DNA from: Condylostoma magnum
Lineage: Eukaryota; Ciliophora; Heterotrichea; Heterotrichida; Condylostomatidae
Direction: 5' to 3'
Length of the DNA stretch: 63,828 nucleotides
NCBI GenBank assembly: GCA_920105805.1
Contig: CAKKTI010000077.1
Span: 1 to 63,828 of the forward strand
Part shown: positions 13,101 to 24,541 of the stretch, one piece after another
How the letters are laid out: each line of letters starts with the position of its first letter
Numbering within the stretch: the first letter of the stretch is position 1
The notes under the pieces: model-generated
What the model was told of the DNA's origin: nothing
Database searches by the model: none
The model's input: only the letters and a program-made list of their open reading frames with translations
Position numbers and translations under genes: made by a program

Positions 13101-14282
13101 CTAAAAATCTAAATTCCAATCTGGTAATAACAAATTGACACTTCTTTCACCATGTTCTCCGAATTCCTCGTGTAATTTGAGCAAGTCTTCTTCTAATTCT
13201 AATTATTTATTACCTTAAACTTTAGTATTATTGTCTAGTGAGCTGTATACTTATTATAGCATTTACTTGATAAAGACCTCGTTATAATCAAATCTCTAGA
13301 TAAATGTTACATGTTATACAAGCTATAACCCTTTCAGCATAAACTACTCCGCCTCTTCATATTCTTATTATATGTATTTTATATTCCCTAATAATCCTAA
13401 AGTCCTTCCCATTTAATCAGGACTAACTTTCTTATACAAATTAAAAGCAGTTTTTAGTCATAGTAAAGTTTAGTCGAATTTCTAAGCTTGGAAGAACGTT
13501 TCTCCAATATTTGTCAAAACAATACCAGAATCAGGATTTTGTAGTTAAATTTTATCAGGATTAGGCTCAAAATCATCATTTATATTGTCTAAACACTTAA
13601 GAGACTTTTGAAAATAAGGTAAAGTTTCTAAAAAGTCTTTATGGGCTCTTTCATAATCTTAATCCTTTAAATAACCTCCAGTTGATTACAAATAGGGATA
13701 CACATGCCATCAACACGCACAGCCTAGGTTATTGTAAGCTTCCCCTTAATAAGTGCCCTAAACTAATAGTAAAGAGTCTTTTGCTCTTGTTATTTCCTTT
13801 CCGTCTAATAACAATGCGGTCTGATTATAAATTACTCCCATCATTAAATTTAGTTCTGATATGTTATCATTGGTCAGTTCAGAATCATTAAAGTTTTCTT
13901 AGATTGATAGAATAAGGTTTATAGCAATTTGGGGATTCACTTTTAAGCTGTTTTTTATTAGTAAAATTTAAACATCAAAAAGTTGTAATAGATATTTCTC
14001 TGACTGTGTATAATTTTCTAGAACTTAAATCAATACTTTTTGTACATCATGAAACTTGTACTGATCTTTAAGCAGTTTGGCATGCAGGATTTGAAGATAA
14101 TTCAGTTCTGGATCTTATAAGGCACTTTGATTATTATGAAAAAAGTTAGTGACTGTCTATTCTGCTTCTTTTATAAACCCACTATTAGCTAAAGATAATA
14201 TTTACCCGTATTCAGTCATCTAAACAACTTACTTCCTGGCTTGATGCAAATTGCTAATACATCTTATATATCCTTTTAACAT
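13101..14282 (-). CDS. TPR-repeat protein, possibly TTC19-like
   Basis: 393 residues, helical throughout, with tetratricopeptide-like signatures such as AYNNLGCACWW, NIGETFFQAQKF and LLGNIKYIQQEYEEAEQF. The spacing and the YNNLG.. motif resemble soluble TPR proteins of the TTC19 group, but the match is by eye and the family is not certain. The product probably serves as a protein-binding scaffold. It ends DWNLDF followed by TAG TAA. The ATG at 14282 gives the longest sensible frame; a second in-frame Met (MTEYGQIL) 26 residues later is an alternative start. Confidence 0.7.
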
Positions 14283-14530
14283 TTTATTAGATAAGATTAT
14301 CAACTAGTCTGCTGTTATTTTAGACTGGCTAATTTTATAAAAAGGTAATTAAATATTATATAAATTACTTTGGATAATCGAAGCAAAATTGTAACAATAG
14401 GAATCAATATAAGTCAAAAGTATACCGATAGATTAAGTATTGCATATTTTAAGATTTAAGCAATGAATAAATTACTTATTATAACATAAATTAAAACTAC
14501 AAAGCACTTAAATTAATTCATATATTAATA

Positions 14531-15160
14531 TCATATAAAAGTTTGTACTTTCCCTAGCAAGTGCCCACAATTGCAGCAATAATGTGAGTATGTCGGAGCA
14601 TTTGAGAGTTCATCAGGCTCACATAAGCAAATTTTCTAGAGAAAAGTTTTACTTTACTTTTTACTAAGCACAACTCTGGTTATATCAGTAATACCGCAAT
14701 TCATGCAAAGAACACTTACACCTTATATATTATCACTCATGAATTTAGGAGATACACTTTTCTCAAAATTAAAATTTCCCTCAGGGGCGAATAATTCTTT
14801 TCCTGCATTGACATCCGTCTTGGGATCATTAGATATACAAGTTTAAATATATGTTGAGGATGTAGGACTTAAAATATCCTAATCTTCTGACAGAACTCCC
14901 GAACTCCTTGGCTCAGCAGTTGATGCAAAAAATGAGTTTTTCTGAGATTATGTTTAACGGGGCTTTTGCACTCTGATTAATTTGTCTTTGTCATCTATAT
15001 CATCAACTTCTAGGAATGACATTTCTAGAATTGACTGATGTCTCATGGGAGATAACTGTATTCATTTTTTCTACTTTTTTGACTTAGTATTAGGAATTAT
15101 GGCAGTAGGAGGAGATTTTTACCTTGGTGCTGGAGGAGGATTGGACTAATTACCGCTCAT
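14531..15160 (-). CDS. Zinc-ribbon protein, LITAF-like C-terminus
   Basis: 209 residues. The N-terminal two thirds are Pro, Ser and Gln rich and probably disordered. The C-terminal part holds two cysteine knuckles, VLCMNCG and HYCCNCGHLLG, separated by about 40 residues, an arrangement like the LITAF/CDIP domain (CxxC ... HxCxxC) that sits on the cytosolic face of endosomal membranes in animals. The middle segment is less hydrophobic than in typical LITAF proteins, so a generic zinc ribbon is possible. The frame stops at TGA, with TAA codons a few bases later. Confidence 0.6.
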
Positions 15161-15447
15161 TTTTTTAATTTCTATTGAGTTTTGTAAATATAAATATAAA
15201 TGCTGACCATTTTGTTATAATCAGATTCGGTTGAAAACTTAGTGAAATGTGTATTTTTATGCTAAAATGAGTTATATTTAGTTGCTATTATAGTACAGTA
15301 TAAAAATTGGTATAGCTTTTGTATGAGTTTATGAATAATCTTGATGTAAATTAGTATTTGAAATTCCCTTATACCATGGATTTATATAAGCTTAATAGTA
15401 CTTTTGCATATTTATGAATAAAAAGAGCAAATTTGGTATATAAACTA

Positions 15448-17349
15448 TTAACTAATTAAGTATTTAGGTACCTTGTAGGTTTCTGTCAATAAATTCATAA
15501 TTTAAATTTTGTGAAATCCTTGCAGTGAAACAGTATTTGAAAATCTTATTGATCCTTTTTACTTATCAATACTAGCACTACTAGCAAATGTTCTTTAGCA
15601 ACTTCCACTGAATTATTGTAACTCAATACCAAAAAGCTCTAAATTATTTATCAATGTTTTATTCTTATTTCTTATTCGCTTTTCTTCTATTCTAATATGT
15701 GGAATTTCTCCATCATGAAGAGTTGATGTATAAGCCTGATTTGTGTACTCTTTAAGATAAGCATTTGCGAATTTAGTATTATATAGCTTCATCAGTTATG
15801 TCTTATGTAATTATTCTTAAGGCAGTCTGAAAACCTTAATCAATGTTTCATCTGGATTAATATAAGCTCTACTTTCTGCTTGCAATTCTTGGGATTGAAT
15901 ATAATCTCTGATTAGTTTCTATGTTTATTCTTTAGTAAAGAATACATTTCTATCTAATTATATCCCTAGCTTTTCCAGTATTGGCCTTAAATCAGCTCTA
16001 GGTTTTAGCACATTTGTATATATGATCTTGGGGTACTAGGAAATTTCTTCTTATTCCTGTACAATTACTTTTTTAGGTTTTCTTACTATAGGATTATACT
16101 CTGCTAGGGTTTCATGTGCATAATTTACCTATGTTATTATGAAATGGTCAAGGCCTTTCGGTTTCTCATATTTTATAATTCCTTGGGACTACATTTGATT
16201 TAAAAATTTTCCTAATTTGCCTCATATTGTCATATTTAGCTTCAATTCTAATTTTCCTTTGCATAATTTCATAAGATTTAAAAGTGTTGATGGTTCCATT
16301 GGTAGATTTTCAGATTTTATTCCTACTTTCAAGGTAGTAAGAAATATTTAAAAGGCAAAATTTGTATAATCTTCACGAGTTAGTTAGATTTCTTCCTCCT
16401 TAGTTTCCTCCTTAGTTTCCTCTTTATTTTCCTCTTTATTTTCCTCCTTATTTTCCTCCTTATTTTCTTCTTTATTTTCCTCTTTATCTTCCTCTTTATT
16501 TTCCTCCTTATTTTCTACTTTATTTTCTTCCTCATTTTCCACTTCATTTTCCTCTTTATTTTCTTCCTCATTTTCCACTTCATTTTCCTCTTTATTTTCT
16601 TCCTTATTTTCCTCTTTATTTTCTTCCTTATTCTCCTCTTTATTTTCCTCTTCATTATCTTCCTTATTCTCCACTTCATTTCCCTCTTTATTTTCCTCTT
16701 CATTTTCCACTTCATTCTCCACTTCATTTCCCTCTTCATAATCCTCTTTACTTTCCTCATTATCCTCTTCATCACTACTATCATACATTCCTTACATTAT
16801 ACACTTAACTTAATCGATTTCAAACCCAGGTGGCATAATTTCAGTTTGCTACCATAAACAATCTCTATAAACGTGTACAATTCTAACACATTTTCCATGC
16901 TCTATACTACCCCCTAAATAAACCCCGACAGCCACTGGCATAGGATTTCCTAGAATCATTACACTTACTATTTCATTAACTTATCTTTCAGTATGTACTT
17001 GTTCCCTATATACAACCCCTGGCCAGAGTAAATCAGCTCCATTAATTAAATAGTGACTAGTGTACGGAACTGTGTATATCTGGGGTAATAAATCAGGATT
17101 ATTCCAAAGCATATAAAGCGTCGGTACTAGAGGCGTTTTAGGCCTTAGTTCTATTAGCAAAGGAATCATTTTCTCTTGATTATTGAATAGGTAGAGCTTT
17201 AATTTAGATCCTTAAACTTTACATACGGATAATTAACCATAACTTGGAAGGATTCCGCTAAAAGGTTCAGGTAGGAGCTTCACAATATTCTTAGTGTCTT
17301 TTGATGAGATTAGGGAGCGAGTTCCTAACTTGAACCTTTTCTTGAACAT
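15448..17349 (-). CDS. EIF2D: Translation initiation factor eIF2D (ligatin) with acidic insert
   Basis: 633 residues. The N-terminus MFKKRFKLGTRS, the PTLYMLWNNPDLLP segment, the PUA-type GADLLWPGV loop and GNPMPVAVG follow eIF2D closely. The later part carries a SWIB/winged-helix-like region (PRADLRPILEKLGI) and a SUI1-type end (TVSLQGFHKIQ, LLTETYKVPKYLI). eIF2D delivers or removes tRNA at the ribosomal P site during non-canonical initiation and recycling. Between the PUA part and the SWIB part, residues about 187-322 are a Glu/Lys/Asn/Val low-complexity run (NEEENKEE-type repeats) with no counterpart in the human protein. The gene ends TAA TAG. Confidence 0.92.
16384..16788 (-). repeat. 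Acidic low-complexity repeat inside eIF2D
   Basis: Irregular 12- to 24-bp units rich in GAA and AAA codons on the minus strand (plus strand: TTTTCCTC-like blocks) encode strings of EENKEE, EEENKEE and VENEEEN. Units differ mainly in a Val or Asp codon. The tract keeps the reading frame of the host gene. A basic frame (MKRKIKRRIRK-type) is open over the same bases but is only a by-product of the composition. Confidence 0.85.
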
Positions 17350-17536
17350 ATTTTATATAATAATGTAATTTTTTAGAAATTTAAGATAGAATTAAAGGAA
17401 TTGTGGACATGTTATGATTCGTATAATATTTATGTATGATTTAATGTTTCTAATTTACTAAATAATATTAAACCCTTATTGATAACCATTCTATAAATTA
17501 AGCCTAAATTTTATTTGACCATATTATCTATGTATA

Positions 17537-18604
17537 ATGTAAAATAAAGTAATTTTTGTAATAGGTGCAACAGGCGTAGGTAAAAGTAAACTAGGCCTTT
17601 AAATAGCCCGTTAATTTAATGGAGAAATCATATCAGCAGACTCAATGCAAATTTACCAAAAAGCTAGCTTAATGACAGCTAAACCAACCTATGAGGAAAT
17701 GCAAGAAATTCCCCATCATCTAGTAGACATAATACCAGTTGAAAGACTAGATTTCACAGTTAGAGAGTACCAGCAATTAGGACTGCAAGCAATAAATGAT
17801 ATTTAATCCCGAGGAAAACTTCCAGTGGTAGTTGGTGGCACAATGTACTATGTAGAATCCTTATTATTTTAAAAGCCACATAGTAATCAATCAGACAGAT
17901 CAGTTTTAAATGACTTACAAGAGAGTGAGTATTATAGTAAGCTATATGAATTAGACCCAGATTACGCTGAGGAACTTAATCCTAATGATATCCGACGCAT
18001 AACCACAGCTCTTTTGCATATTTATCACACAGGCCAAAAATTCAGCGATTTCTAGAAAATAAACCCTATTAGATTCCCATAGGCAGTTATAATATGGGTA
18101 CAATGTGATAGAGGAGTTTTAAGAGAAAGAGTGAGAGATAGAATAGTAGAAATGCTTGATAAAGGAGGAATGCAGGAAATAAGAGATATTTTGGAGCTAA
18201 ACGGTGATACTACTACTGGTGTGTTTTAGTCAATTGGTTATAAGGAATTTATACCTCTTTTAAGTGAGGGAGAGGAGGCGCTTCCTCAGTGTATTGATAA
18301 ACTAGTTAATTCTACTATGTAGTATTCTAAAAGACAGATAACTTGGATTAGAAACAGGTTAATGAAAGCAGTGCCTATTAATATTGTTGATATTACAGGC
18401 AGAGAGGCGTAGGATGTTGTATAGTAAGGGTTAGATTATGCTATAAGAGGAGAAGATTGCAGCAATTCTAATGGATTGAATTTAGCACCTAAAGTACAGC
18501 ATTATTGTGAAAAGTGTCAAGTAAAGGTAATTGGAGAGGCTAATTGGAATCAGCATGTTAGATCGAAAGATCATAGGAAGGGAAAAGAGGGGGAAAGTAG
18601 TTAG
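17537..18604 (+). CDS. TRIT1: tRNA dimethylallyltransferase with C-terminal zinc finger
   Basis: 355 residues. The P-loop GATGVGKSKL stands at the N-terminus, followed by SADSMQIYQ, LVDIIPVE, VVVGGTMYYVESLL, DIRRITTAL and SIGYKEF, all hallmarks of the MiaA/Mod5/TRIT1 family that adds an isopentenyl group to A37 of tRNAs reading codons that begin with U. Near residues 320-345 a matrin-type zinc finger (HYCEKCQVK ... WNQHVRSKDH) is present, as in eukaryotic members. Its substrates would include tRNAs that read UNN codons, so in a cell with TAA/TAG/TGA as sense it may touch the reassigned tRNAs (inference). It is head to head with eIF2D, 187 bp apart. The stop is TAG 18602-18604 or TAA two codons later. 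Confidence 0.94.
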
Positions 18605-18884
18605 GTGTAAATTTTGGCTTAATATTAGTAGTTCTAATGGATTTGAATATATTATAAATAAGTGTCCATTAATATAAGGAAAAGCAACACTTGGTTTGTG
18701 TTTTATCAAAATAATGTCAATAATTTATAAGTTTTGCTGATTTGCATATTAATACTACAAAAGTATTATATTTAAGTAAAGGTGACAATTAGCTTATAAA
18801 TATAAAATCTCATACAATGCAATATACTTGCAGTAATATTCAATTTACACAAAAGTATATATTTAGCCTATACATAAAATTATT

Positions 18885-19892
18885 ATGGAGTCTTAAAATA
18901 AAGATAATAATGAGTAATTATCTCTAAAATCCTTTGACAAAGAAGATCAAAATATGGAAATTATACAAGCTAGAAAGAAATAAACCTCACAAAAGGAGGA
19001 TAATTTCTCCGCTTTAATTAACATATGCAAAAGTATGAATAACTAGAATAAAATTTCTTAGTAGCTCAATGACACCATAAGCTCTTATTAAACAGAACAA
19101 TTGAGAAATACTGAAGCAGACACAGAAGACAATCCTGATATATAAGTTTTGTATTGCAAATTGAAGTAGAACTACAGTGAATTAGAAAACTAGTTAAAAG
19201 AACTTCAATTAGAAAATAAAATACTACAAAAGGAGAACTCAAGTCTTTGCAACAGAATAATTAAAGTAGAAAGACAAAATGACTTTGCTTCTCTCTAATA
19301 TTAGGAATTATAAGAAAAATAACAGAGTTTACTTAAAAAGTACAATAGCTTAAAGCATAAGTACAAGTTAAAATTGAACGAAAATAATAACTAAACAGCC
19401 TTGCAGTAAATAATAATCCAGCACAAAGAAGAATAAGTCAACTGAAAGTTTAAAGAAGTTAAAATAATACGTTAAAATTTGGCCTTATAGGAAGAAAAAA
19501 TGAATTTAGAAGAGAATTGTGTAAGTTTTAATCAGATAAATTATTAATTAGAATTGTAACAAGCTAAAGAGACTATATAACTGCTTTAGAATCACATAAA
19601 AGATAAAACATTAGAAATTCCTAAAAAGTAAATTAAAAAAAAGCTAAAAAGGGGATCTAATTATAACAGAAGTGCATCACCTAATACGGCTAATCAGAAA
19701 TAAAGTTCTTCTTAAATAACCAATAAGCCATCCTACAAATTAAAATCTTAAAAGAAGCTAACTAGAGCATGTACTGCCGAAAACAGCAAAAGAAGCGGAA
19801 TAATAAAAAAGTTAAACGATAAAAACTTTATCTAATATAATAACTTAAACCTAAAATGGAGTTGCAATTTACTGCTTAAAACCAATTACTAA
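18885..19892 (+). CDS. Coiled-coil protein, unknown
   Basis: 335 residues, rich in Gln, Lys, Glu and Asn. Residues about 85-220 are long heptad-like helix (LKELQLENKILQKENSSL, LEENCVSFNQINYQLELQQAKETI). The C-terminus is basic and Ser-rich (KKLKRGSNYNRSASP). Many Gln residues are TAA or TAG, as expected for Gln-rich coding in this code. A cytoskeletal or ciliary role is plausible, but no family is recognised. Its TAA stop (19890-19892) overlaps the TAG stop of the convergent gene. Confidence 0.7.
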
Positions 19893-20383
19893 CTATCGAA
19901 TAAATTGTGCACTCTACTAGGGGTTGCAAATGTATTTAAAGTAGTATCTGGAACTCTTCCGGCTACAAATGACCTAGTGAATTTATTATTAATAGGTTTA
20001 TATTTACTAGGAATTTCGAATTCACTAGGCTTAATACTCCCATACTCCATATTCCTAGTTACATATATAGGATTATCATCAATTTTAGTTCCATGGTTTG
20101 GATAATTCAAACTGCCAGCTTTTACAGGAAATGATTGGGGAGGAGGCTCAGGAACACAAGGATCGTATTCATGCAATTCAGGCTCTCCATTCTAAATAGC
20201 CTCTGCTTCCCTTTCAAGCATGATTTGAGTTTTTAGCAGTTTTAGCCCAGTTCGCTGCATATTCGCTGTATCTGCAACTTGTCGATACGACGCAACTTAT
20301 TAATCTCTATTGCGAGGGTCTACTCCTTGGGTAGAAACCCACTAAGTCCCGTACTGCTTGTTGCTAGTTTCGTAAAAAGCCAT
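19889..20383 (-). CDS. Small protein, possible ciliary microtubule inner protein
   Basis: 164 residues, beginning MAFYETSNKQYG and ending with a segment (KYKPINNKFTRSFVAG followed by TTLNTF) that recalls the Pierce-type and related short microtubule inner proteins (YxTSNxxYG near the start; PxxxxFTxxF...LNT near the end). The likeness is by eye. The neighbour upstream, 17 bp away on the same strand, is a CFAP73/CCDC42-type axonemal protein, which supports a ciliary role. It ends TAG TAA, and the TAG overlaps the stop of the coiled-coil gene on the other strand. Confidence 0.6.
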
Positions 20384-20400
20384 TTAATTTTTAACGCTTA

Positions 20401-21387
20401 CTAAACTGTATGAACCCTAAGAAGCTTATCAATCATTCTATTAGTCTCAGGGGCAAGATTGTTTCTGGGCACATCGACTACAATTTGCCTGAAACTTGTC
20501 ATATATGCGCGGATTATAGACAGCTTTTTAGCAGCCTCTTCAATTTGTATATTAGAGTCTTCAGAGTATCTAGGCTTGTAGTCTTGTTTATGGCTTATAT
20601 GGGGAGGGGCATCCTGGCTTGTGCATTTGTCATATAGATTGTTAATTGCCATAAGCATGTGGCCTATTTCCAGCTTCTTTTTAGTGGAATCTACCCTGCT
20701 TTGCTCGACCATTTATGTTAAATCGTGACGTCTTGCTTCTATGTTCTCTAGATTTTTACTTTATTCAGCAATTTCAATCCCAAGCTGCAATGTTTACTCT
20801 TTTTTACGTTTTTCTAAAACATCCTTTTTCTCTCTTAGTCTTAAAATCTCATCTTCTAGTTCTTTTTGCTGGTTTTTCAACTGCTTATTGGCAGTTGTTA
20901 GTTTTTCGTATAAACTACTGATATCGTTTATATCAGAGAACTCTTCAGGGTTGCTTATTCTTACGGTTTCTAGAAATTACTCATAAGTTTTCATCTGCCA
21001 AACATCCTGCTCAAGTTTGATCGCTTTTTCTTAGCACATATTAAGTGTATTTTACAATTTCTTTTGCTGAGTTAGTCTTTATTCTATTGCTCGTTCTTCC
21101 TCATCGATTCTGTTTTTGGCTCTTTGTCTCTTAGCTTCGTACTCTTGTATTATTTTATGGAATTAGATCAGCTTTTCTTATATTGCCAAATCTCTTGACC
21201 TTAGCTCAGCTTCTTTACTTTTGAAAATTTCTTCTCTTCTTTTCTCATCATCTTTTTACCTTTCAAAGGCTTCTTGTACTTGGTACATTAAACGACGTTT
21301 ATCCTATGTTAAAATTACCAAGAGGCGAGTGGCTGGAGAGACTGTGTCCATTTTCATCTGCTTTAGGGTGATTTTGTTGGAACGCAT
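20401..21387 (-). CDS. CFAP73/CCDC42-family coiled-coil protein
   Basis: 328 residues. The N-terminus SPATRLLVILTQDKRRLMYQ begins a DUF4200 domain, followed by EAFERQKDDEKRREEIFKS, ELRSRDLAIQEKLIQFHK and EYEAKRQRA, the order seen in CFAP73 (MIA2) and CCDC42. CFAP73 is part of the MIA complex that tethers inner dynein arm f in motile cilia; CCDC42 acts at centrosome and manchette. The two cannot be separated here. The protein is almost all coiled coil. It ends TAG TAA and is followed after 17 bp by the small ciliary-looking gene. Confidence 0.85.
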
Positions 21388-21540
21388 ATTTTTATGTTAG
21401 TAACTTACTATGTATGTTTGAGTTAAATATTGGATGATTTGTGTAAATAAGATTAATAAAAGTACAGTAACTAACACATTTTGTAGCTTTTATGTAAGTT
21501 ATATGTATCTTTTATTGATTAACAACTTTGTTAAGGTTAT

Positions 21541-23853
21541 TTAAAGTTTATCTATTTATATTCCTTCAAGTTATTTGTTGCGATTATCTATAGACTGACT
21601 ATAAGCCATACTTCTAACAGTATTAAGGTTAGATGAAGAATCCTGTAATTCTATCTGACTCCCAACTTTCCTTGTACTAGACTTCCCTTCCCAGTACTCT
21701 ATATTTTTATTCAATTATTCTAGCACAGTTTCATTGATTTTTTAAGAATCTAATCATCTTGCTCAATTGTCAAAAAGAGGAAAACAAATATTCCTTAAGA
21801 ACCCAGCCTAACTCTTAGGTATTTGTGTAGTTTCCCTATCACAGTACATTGAAACTGGTAGTCCCTTGGCTTTTTCAATATCTCCTTGATTAAAAAACTC
21901 GTCTACAACATAATTAGTTCATTTGATATGTAAATCCAAAGGCTTGGCACCATGATTAATGTCAGCACATTTCAATCCTATACAAAGGCAAAACAGTAAG
22001 TCTTCCTTTTTATCCATATTAATTTCATTTAGCTAAATAGCCCTTGTTCTGAATTTACCTAATAAGTTGAAATGTTTGGTTAGATCAGTTGATAGTATTA
22101 GTTCCAGAATAAATTTCCTTATTAAAATCCAGTCGTCATTATGCAAAGTACTTAAAATATCACAGTCGTCATTTTCTTACATTATTTTAAAAGTTCTATA
22201 GCAGTGCATGTTTTCTAATACACTTTCATCGTTTCACATAATAGCAATTTCATCTTTAGAGTTCACTAGAAAACGGTTATTAAGGCCAGGGTGCCCTACA
22301 TCATGAGCTAACGATGCAATAATGGCAGCAAATATGTCTATTGATTGCATATTTTATATTAAAAATGAGTTTATTATAAAGTATTACATTGCATGTGCTA
22401 CATCCGCTGCATGATTTGCATTATGATACGAGTTATGTATATATTATTCCTCTAGTTACCAAAAGAAGTTAGATATTGTTTCTTGTTTTATCTCAAAGAC
22501 TTTGTCTAAGTTCCAGTATTGCATGAGATAGGTTCCTATAATAGTAACGTTTTAATGTGTAAATTCACTTATGAACAAAATATCAAAATTTCATATATGT
22601 CCAATTGCCTTGATTGTATCTTTAACTTCATCATATCTTTCTAGAATGGCTATATGGGGGACTTTTTATGCTGTCGCATCGTCATTGGTAAACGATCTTA
22701 ACATTGGACGATTTTCTACGTAGTTTTAGTCTATAAATAAAAGGTCATCTTCATTAATCTAAGGATTAACCATTACGTTTTTATCTTGCTCTATAAATAT
22801 GATTTTTCTACTGAGATTGTGAGTTTTAGTGATTAATCTTTGAATCTATGATCTGATTTCATTACTAAGAATTATTGACTTCAAATGCTTCAGTTTAGAT
22901 TTCATGTCATTGCACTATTCCACCATTATCTCCAGATTTGTTTTGAAGTCAGATTACTCTAGCTATTATTACGGTTTTTCTACTTCTTCTTTTATCTCAT
23001 TAAAAGTCTCCCAAAATAGTTACAAAGATCTTTGATTTGTTCCATGTATATCTATTATATTTACTGCTAGAATAAAGCCTATAAGGAAAAAATTCGCTGT
23101 AATGGATAATCACTCAAAGGAAGAAGTTGTGCCGTTTAGTAGTATATACACGAATCCACAGGATAAAGTTATGTAAATCAGGTGTTGAAATGAATCACAT
23201 AGTACTTTTCTTGATATTATTACAAGTGATATTAGTATTATATCTGAACTTATATGTACAGGCTGGTAATCTTCTCCGAAGATTTTGTAAAGAATTCTTC
23301 CATCTAGAAGCACTTGTATAGTTAAGCTAAAAATGATGTGAATTGTAAAACACTTTTAAGCCTTTCAGAATTTTCTTCTAGTATAGAAAAATGTAAAAAT
23401 TACGCTTGTAAGCATGATAAATAGTAGAATAATTGTAAATAGAAACATGTCCTGGGAGTAATAGCTGTTTACATAAAAACTTATACTAGAAATAGCTTGT
23501 ATCGTTATTACTCCGATGTAATAGATGAAGAAAATCACTAGATTCTATTTCAATTCATCTGAAGGTTCCTTGCAATCATTTTTACTGCAGTAAAGTTGCT
23601 GTAAGTATAAAGTTTATAGACCTTAATCTTTAAATTTCAGTCAATTTATATCTAATGGAGCTTCACTCCCATCACTTTATCTTATTAAGCTCATTACTGA
23701 AAAATATGATGAATTTGCTCTATGGTATGAATTTATGTTCAAAATATTCAGCTTACTCTCTTAACTTTTCATATTATTATTAAAATTTAAAACTGCTTTT
23801 AATAGCTTAATCAGTCTTACGGAAATAACTTAAGTAAACACTTTGGTGTTCAT
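21541..23853 (-). CDS. Membrane-bound 3',5'-cyclic nucleotide phosphodiesterase
   Basis: 770 residues. Five or six hydrophobic spans (about residues 120-300) precede a coiled linker and a class I PDE catalytic domain. The signature YHNANHAADVAHA lies near residue 479, and HDVGHPGLNNRF near 520 gives the metal-binding His and Asp. The enzyme hydrolyses cAMP or cGMP, and the membrane-anchored form suggests local control near receptors or cilia. Ciliates commonly have multi-span N-termini on signalling enzymes. The start ATG at 23853 precedes MNTKVFTQVI. The stop is TAA at 21541-21543. Confidence 0.9.
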
Positions 23854-23920
23854 TTCAATCTATTAATTGCTGCTTTATCGATATTATTCAAAAGCTTTAT
23901 GAGTTTATTTATTAAATAAT

Positions 23921-24541
23921 ATGGATTTAAAATCTAACGAGGTTTTTAGTTTTAGAAGTGCAATTGATGATTCAATAGATTTTTTTGATGTTGTAAGTCC
24001 GAAATTAGTAGAGCATAGCAGTGCCAAAAGTCCTTATGAATTTCTGAAATATGTAAATAGTGATAAAAATTAGAGTAGATCTAAGTTGTCATAACCTGAA
24101 AAATAAGCGAATTCTCAAATTCCAAATGCTAATAATAAGTTAGTTAATAAATTTGATTTTCTCAAAAGAATAAAAAATAATCCATCAAAATTTAAGATGA
24201 AGAAACAATCAAGGTCATAAATAAGAACCAATAAAAGGTCTAAAACTCCTTTAAAATAACAATCAAGGCATATTTTACCTTAATAGAGAAATATTAAAAG
24301 TATAAAACAGCTTCCATAAGGGCGCATATAATTAAATAATTAAAATTCGTAGAAACTACCATATGCAAAAAAGATATAAATAATTTCAGAAAAATACAAT
24401 ATAACAAGCAGCCCAGCTCTAAAGCAATGTGCCCCTTTACCAAGATTCACACATAGAGCAATTCTAAAAAAAGACAATTCAAATCGAGTACTAAGATCAA
24501 ACTCTCCTTTTATAATTTGTTAATTACTAGCATATAAATAA
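23921..24541 (+). CDS. Basic Ser/Lys/Gln-rich protein, unknown
   Basis: 206 residues. The first 60 are moderately acidic (DDSIDFFDVVSPKLVEH); the rest is strongly basic with Ser/Pro/Gln (KKQSRSQIRTNKRSKTPLK). No domain is recognised. The TAA stop (24539-24541) directly abuts the stop triplet of PTEN on the other strand (24542-24544). The alternative is a stop farther right that would overlap PTEN coding sequence. Confidence 0.6.

Noticed and set aside
16515-16784. Basic Lys/Arg/Met-rich frame
   Set aside because: Alternative frame of the acidic eIF2D repeat; flanks match only eIF2D in the other frame.
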